Of a stretch of DNA of 10,117 nucleotides, positions 7,709 through 10,117 are shown piece by piece. Made by a program: the position numbers and the translations under genes. The notes under the pieces were generated by a model that saw only the letters and a list, made by a program, of their open reading frames with translations, made no database searches and was not told where the DNA came from. The first letter of the stretch is position 1, and each line of letters opens with the position of its first letter. The stretch is taken from NCBI GenBank assembly GCA_937862845.1, contig CALMCK010000055.1, positions 1 to 10,117 of the forward strand, read 5' to 3'. The DNA is from an uncultured Burkholderiaceae bacterium. Its GTDB lineage: Bacteria; Pseudomonadota; Gammaproteobacteria; Burkholderiales; Burkholderiaceae.

Positions 7709-7799
7709 AGGTGGTTTATCGGCCGCCCAGTTAGCGAGTGCAATTGAGTTTGAGTTTAACTTAATGGCTTAAGTATCGGTTTTTAAAAGACTTTTCACC

Positions 7800-8051
7800 T
7801 TACCCACAAAACCTGTGGATAACTCTGTGTACAAGCGCCCAAAAAGCCGCCCAAACCACCGTCAAACCGAGCTTTTTCTTAAAATGCTCAAATTTTACAC
7901 AATTATGAAATCAGTTTAAATTCAAACACTTATGTGATAAATATGCCTTAAATACCCCACCACAGCTGCCAAAGCACGTCCACTCTGTATTCAGGCCAAA
8001 CTGTGGGTAAGTCAAGGCTTTTTTATAAAAATTTTCTGAGTATTTCCCACA
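7800..8051. other. Cluster of DnaA-box-like sites, candidate replication origin
   Basis: This sits in the 446-bp gap between hemE and priA, which has no gene. DnaA-box-like 9-mers: TTACCCACA at 7800-7808 (plus), TGTGGATAA at 7814-7822 (minus, perfect TTATCCACA), TGTGTACAA at 7826-7834 (minus), TTTTACACA at 7893-7901 (plus) and TGTGGGTAA at 8002-8010 (minus). All but the perfect one have a single mismatch to TTATNCACA. TTTCCCACA at 8043-8051 has two. Between them, about 7868-7955 and 8018-8038 are strongly AT-rich and could serve as an unwinding element. A small hairpin ACACC/GGTGT at 8049-8063, just past hemE, has no T tract. Alternatives are DnaA-controlled transcription of priA or a DnaA-titration site. 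No dnaA, gyrB or mnmG is in the window to confirm an origin. Confidence 0.45.
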
Positions 8052-8087
8052 CCAAATAGGTGTCAATATTTCACCGCACAGCAGCAA

Positions 8088-9170
8088 TTATCCTGCCGCG
8101 CTCACACGCAGGCTTCGGCTGTAAGTGTGCACTTCATCGACCAAAACTTTGACCGCATCGGGGTCGGTGAATTGTGAAATACCATGCCCCAAATTGAACA
8201 CATGACCCGCATGGTTGCCATAGCTGTCGAGCACACGGCGCACCTCAGCGCGTATCATCGCATCCGAACCAAACAACACGGACGGGTCGATATTGCCCTG
8301 CAAAGCGACTTTATCGCCAACACGCTGGCGCGCCACATTTAAATCCATCGTCCAATCCAAGCCCAGCGCATCCGCACCGCAGGCCGCCATGTCATCCAAC
8401 CACACACCGCCACCTTTGGTGAACACAATCACAGGGATTTGCTCACCATTCACCTCACGGTTCAGACCTTGCATGACTTGACGCATGTACGCAAGCGAAA
8501 AAGCCTCATACGCACCATGCGCCAACGAGCCACCCCATGTGTCAAAAATCATCACCGCTTGCGCGCCCGCCGCGATTTGCGCATTCAGATACGCCGTTGT
8601 CGCACGCGCATTGACCGCCAGAATGTGGTGCAGCAATTCTGGACGCTTGTACATCATGGTTTTAATCGTGCGAAACTCTTTGCTCGAGCTGCCCTCAACC
8701 ATATAGCACGCAATCGTGTACGGACTGCCCGCAAAGCCGATGAGCGGCACGCGCCCAGCCAACGCCGTGCGAATTTTCGCGACCGCGTCAAACACGTATT
8801 GCAGCTTCGCCATGTCAGGCACCTCGAGGCGTTGCACCGCCACCTCATCTTGCAACGGTCGGTCAAACACAGGACCTTCGCCCTCAACAAAACGCAGCCC
8901 CAAACCCATCGCATCGGGCACCGTTAAAATATCACTGAACAAAATCGCCGCATCCAAACCATAGCGATCAATCGGCTGCAAAGTCACCTCCGTCGCCAAC
9001 ATCGGATTCATCGCCAGCTGCATAAAACTGCCCGCCTTCGCACGCGTCGCGCGATACTCAGGCAAATAACGGCCCGCCTGACGCATCAGCCAAATCGGCG
9101 TGTACGGCGTCACCTCGCGGCGCAGCGCTTTAATAAAAGTGTCGTTCTGAAGTGGGGCAAATTGGTTCAT
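8088..9170 (-). CDS. hemE: Uroporphyrinogen decarboxylase
   Basis: HemE removes four carboxyl groups from uroporphyrinogen III to give coproporphyrinogen III in cytoplasmic haem synthesis, without a cofactor. The 360-residue length fits the family. Signature 1 is PIWLMRQAGRYLPEYR at 25-40, with the conserved substrate-binding arginines 30 and 34. Asp80 in FSDIL is the expected catalytic residue. GFAGSPYTIACYMVEG is signature 2, and FNLGHGI near the C-terminus carries the conserved histidine. An ATG eight codons earlier (9194) is possible, but ATG 9170 is chosen because GAGG lies four bases upstream and the protein start then matches the family. The gene is followed by a long gap before priA rather than tight coupling, so the two may be transcribed separately. 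A palindrome just ahead of the start may regulate it. Confidence 0.96.
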   Translation of the reverse strand: MNQFAPLQNDTFIKALRREVTPYTPIWLMRQAGRYLPEYRATRAKAGSFMQLAMNPMLATEVTLQPIDRYGLDAAILFSDILTVPDAMGLGLRFVEGEGPVFDRPLQDEVAVQRLEVPDMAKLQYVFDAVAKIRTALAGRVPLIGFAGSPYTIACYMVEGSSSKEFRTIKTMMYKRPELLHHILAVNARATTAYLNAQIAAGAQAVMIFDTWGGSLAHGAYEAFSLAYMRQVMQGLNREVNGEQIPVIVFTKGGGVWLDDMAACGADALGLDWTMDLNVARQRVGDKVALQGNIDPSVLFGSDAMIRAEVRRVLDSYGNHAGHVFNLGHGISQFTDPDAVKVLVDEVHTYSRSLRVSAAG

Positions 9171-9188
9171 AAAACCTCTAAAATATCG

Positions 9189-9203
9189 TTGCAATCATTG
9201 CAA
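9189..9203. promoter_or_regulatory. Perfect palindrome TTGCAATCATTGCAA, possible hemE operator
   Basis: Two 7-bp arms around a single central base form a perfect inverted repeat 18 bases upstream of the hemE start. It lies downstream of the likely -10 at 9219-9224. The loop is too small for an RNA hairpin, so DNA binding by a dimeric regulator is more likely. The regulator is unknown. Confidence 0.45.
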
Positions 9204-9218
9204 TGGAAGAAAAACAAC

Positions 9219-9224
9219 ATTGTA
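9219..9224 (-). promoter_or_regulatory. Candidate -10 of hemE
   Basis: Read on the minus strand this is TACAAT, five of six to consensus. A TTGAAC lies upstream but 20 bases away, longer than usual, so the -35 is uncertain. Confidence 0.3.
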
Positions 9225-9582
9225 ACGCGTCTTGTGCGCCGAGGGTTCAAAAGCAGCACGCCCTCATTTGGCCATCGACATACTGAATTTTAAAAACACA
9301 TGTTGAGATGCGCCAACTCTTTTGGGACATGCCATATCACCACGATTTTTGCCCACCACAAACCGCTTCATTTGTTGCATCATTTAGACCTCAAACACCA
9401 GCGCATCCGCTATAATCAAAGCCATTCAATCTACACATTACTCGCCGACCGACGTTCATCAACACACATCCCCGATTCAGATTGCTTGGCATTTTTGGAC
9501 AATTGGGTCATGTCGTGCGTTATTTCTGGCGCAACAGCGCGTTTTAAACACAATCATTTCAGTCATCACCAAGGAGTACTTC
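9225..9582. other. Intergenic region between hemE and copZ-like gene
   Basis: I see no convincing gene here. A perfect TATAAT on the plus strand (9411-9416) has no good -35 and would give a leader of about 160 nt for the chaperone gene. A 4-bp hairpin GCGC/GCGC (9529-9540) followed by GTTTT is too weak to call a terminator. No CueR-type dyad typical of copper-responsive promoters was recognised. Confidence 0.4.
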
Positions 9583-9819
9583 ATGAGCCAAACTTACACC
9601 ATCGCAGGCATGACCTGTGGTCACTGCGTTGCCCGAGTTGAAACCGCACTGCGCGCCGTCGCAGGCGTCACCTCAGTCGTGGTCAGCTTAATGCCGCCAC
9701 GTGCTGTTGTTGAGGGCGATGATGTGGACTTTAATGCACTGGCAGCGGCGCTCGCTGGCACGCAATTCTCAATGACGCAAGCGCCTGTGGTGGCGCAGAA
9801 CAAATCCCGGACACGATAA
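9583..9819 (+). CDS. HMA-domain metal chaperone, CopZ-like
   Basis: This 78-residue cytoplasmic protein has a heavy-metal-associated fold and probably carries Cu(I) to a P-type ATPase or regulator. The metal site is GMTCGHC at residues 9-15, with Cys12 and Cys15 as ligands. The alternation of VETALRAVAGVTSVVVSL and later strands fits one HMA domain over about residues 3-66, plus a short polar tail. The start is well supported by AAGGAG six bases before the ATG. No copA-like ATPase or CueR is visible within the window, so copper as the metal rests on family knowledge alone; zinc or mercury chaperones share the motif. A cysteine-rich frame begins soon after in another frame and may be functionally linked. 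Confidence 0.88.
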   Translation: MSQTYTIAGMTCGHCVARVETALRAVAGVTSVVVSLMPPRAVVEGDDVDFNALAAALAGTQFSMTQAPVVAQNKSRTR

Positions 9820-9856
9820 ATCGAAAGTTCAACACATCGAACCCAAGTGCCGTGGA

Positions 9857-10117
9857 ATGGCAGGCACGCACAGACAGTGCTGCGCCTGTGGCACCGACCG
9901 TGCCGAGTGCGCCGATAAACCCTGTGGCACCGCGCGCAATCGAGGCATATCCAGCGGCGGCTCTAGCGACGCACCCGCCGCCCGCACCATCGACAGCCTC
10001 ACCCCCAACTACAATGAATGCGCCATCAGCACACTGCCAATGGCCAGCGTCACACTCACCGACATGGCCAAATCACTCGGCGTGCCCATCGAGCAATTGT
10101 CCCAAATCAACACCAGT
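9857..10117 (+). CDS. Unrecognised Cys-rich protein, 3' end beyond window
   Basis: I do not recognise this gene. The frame is open from 9776 to the right edge. ATG 9857 is the first standard start but has no properly spaced Shine-Dalgarno, so the true start is unsure. Third codon positions are rich in C and G, as in rluF, which supports coding. The first part is cysteine-rich (CCACGTDRAECADKPCG at about residues 9-25) and could bind metal. If the start is earlier, KCRG just upstream adds another cysteine. A Gly/Ser/Ala stretch follows, then VTLTDMAKSLGVPIEQLSQIN near the edge. That resembles a LysM motif (TL..IA...GV....L...N) but would also suit a helix-turn-helix. One other frame here is open and Ala/Pro-rich, so frame choice is not certain. 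A frameshifted continuation of the preceding chaperone is possible. Confidence 0.4.
   Translation, partial: MAGTHRQCCACGTDRAECADKPCGTARNRGISSGGSSDAPAARTIDSLTPNYNECAISTLPMASVTLTDMAKSLGVPIEQLSQINTS

Noticed and set aside
5600..9170. Switch of strand base bias (plus strand G-rich over the 3' part of priA, C-rich over hemE) as evidence for an origin
   Set aside because: By eye the change is local, occurs near 7100 rather than in the gap, and runs in the direction expected at a terminus, so it supports nothing at this scale.
9225..9582. Copper-responsive MerR/CueR promoter for the copZ-like gene
   Set aside because: No dyad between a -35 and a -10 with the stretched spacer was found; only an isolated TATAAT is present.
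9300..9641. 113-codon plus-strand open frame before and into the copZ-like gene
   Set aside because: It runs into the well-supported chaperone gene in another frame, is His-rich with no domain, and has no Shine-Dalgarno.

Overview
The window looks like chromosomal DNA of a betaproteobacterium, probably Burkholderiales, of middling GC content. This rests on the flavour of the encoded proteins (bacterial GltB, a membrane-anchored monohaem cytochrome c5-like protein, an RluF-type pseudouridine synthase with an Arg/Asp/Pro-rich extension, PriA next to HemE). I cannot name the genus from sequence alone. No phage, insertion sequence, CRISPR array, tRNA or rRNA was seen. Almost everything is housekeeping, and the interest lies in the intergenic regions.

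Layout, left to right. The first 2.7 kb is the N-terminal 892 codons of gltB on the minus strand, with a recognisable promoter. A divergent intergenic region separates it from a plus-strand cytochrome c gene. Next comes a compact unit with its own promoter, two hairpins and a strong terminator (about 3736-3859). It reads like a roughly 90-nt small RNA whose main hairpin loop is an anti-Shine-Dalgarno-like CU-rich sequence. rluF follows on the plus strand, with three identical 24-residue repeats (plus a partial fourth) in a long disordered N-terminal arm. A perfect 15-bp inverted repeat then acts as a terminator between rluF and the converging priA.

priA and hemE both lie on the minus strand, separated by about 450 bp. 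That gap is AT-rich and holds a cluster of DnaA-box-like 9-mers, one perfect and four with a single mismatch. It is a candidate replication origin or DnaA-regulated region, sitting directly upstream of a replication-restart gene. hemE has a perfect 15-bp palindrome just ahead of its start, a possible operator. On the right, a small copper-chaperone-like HMA protein (copZ-like) is followed by an unrecognised cysteine-rich reading frame that runs off the edge and carries a LysM-like stretch.

The genes do not form one pathway: ammonia assimilation (gltB), respiration (cytochrome c), ribosome modification (rluF), replication restart (priA), haem synthesis (hemE) and metal handling (copZ-like). 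Haem made through HemE is a cofactor of the cytochrome, but nothing in the sequence shows coordinated control.
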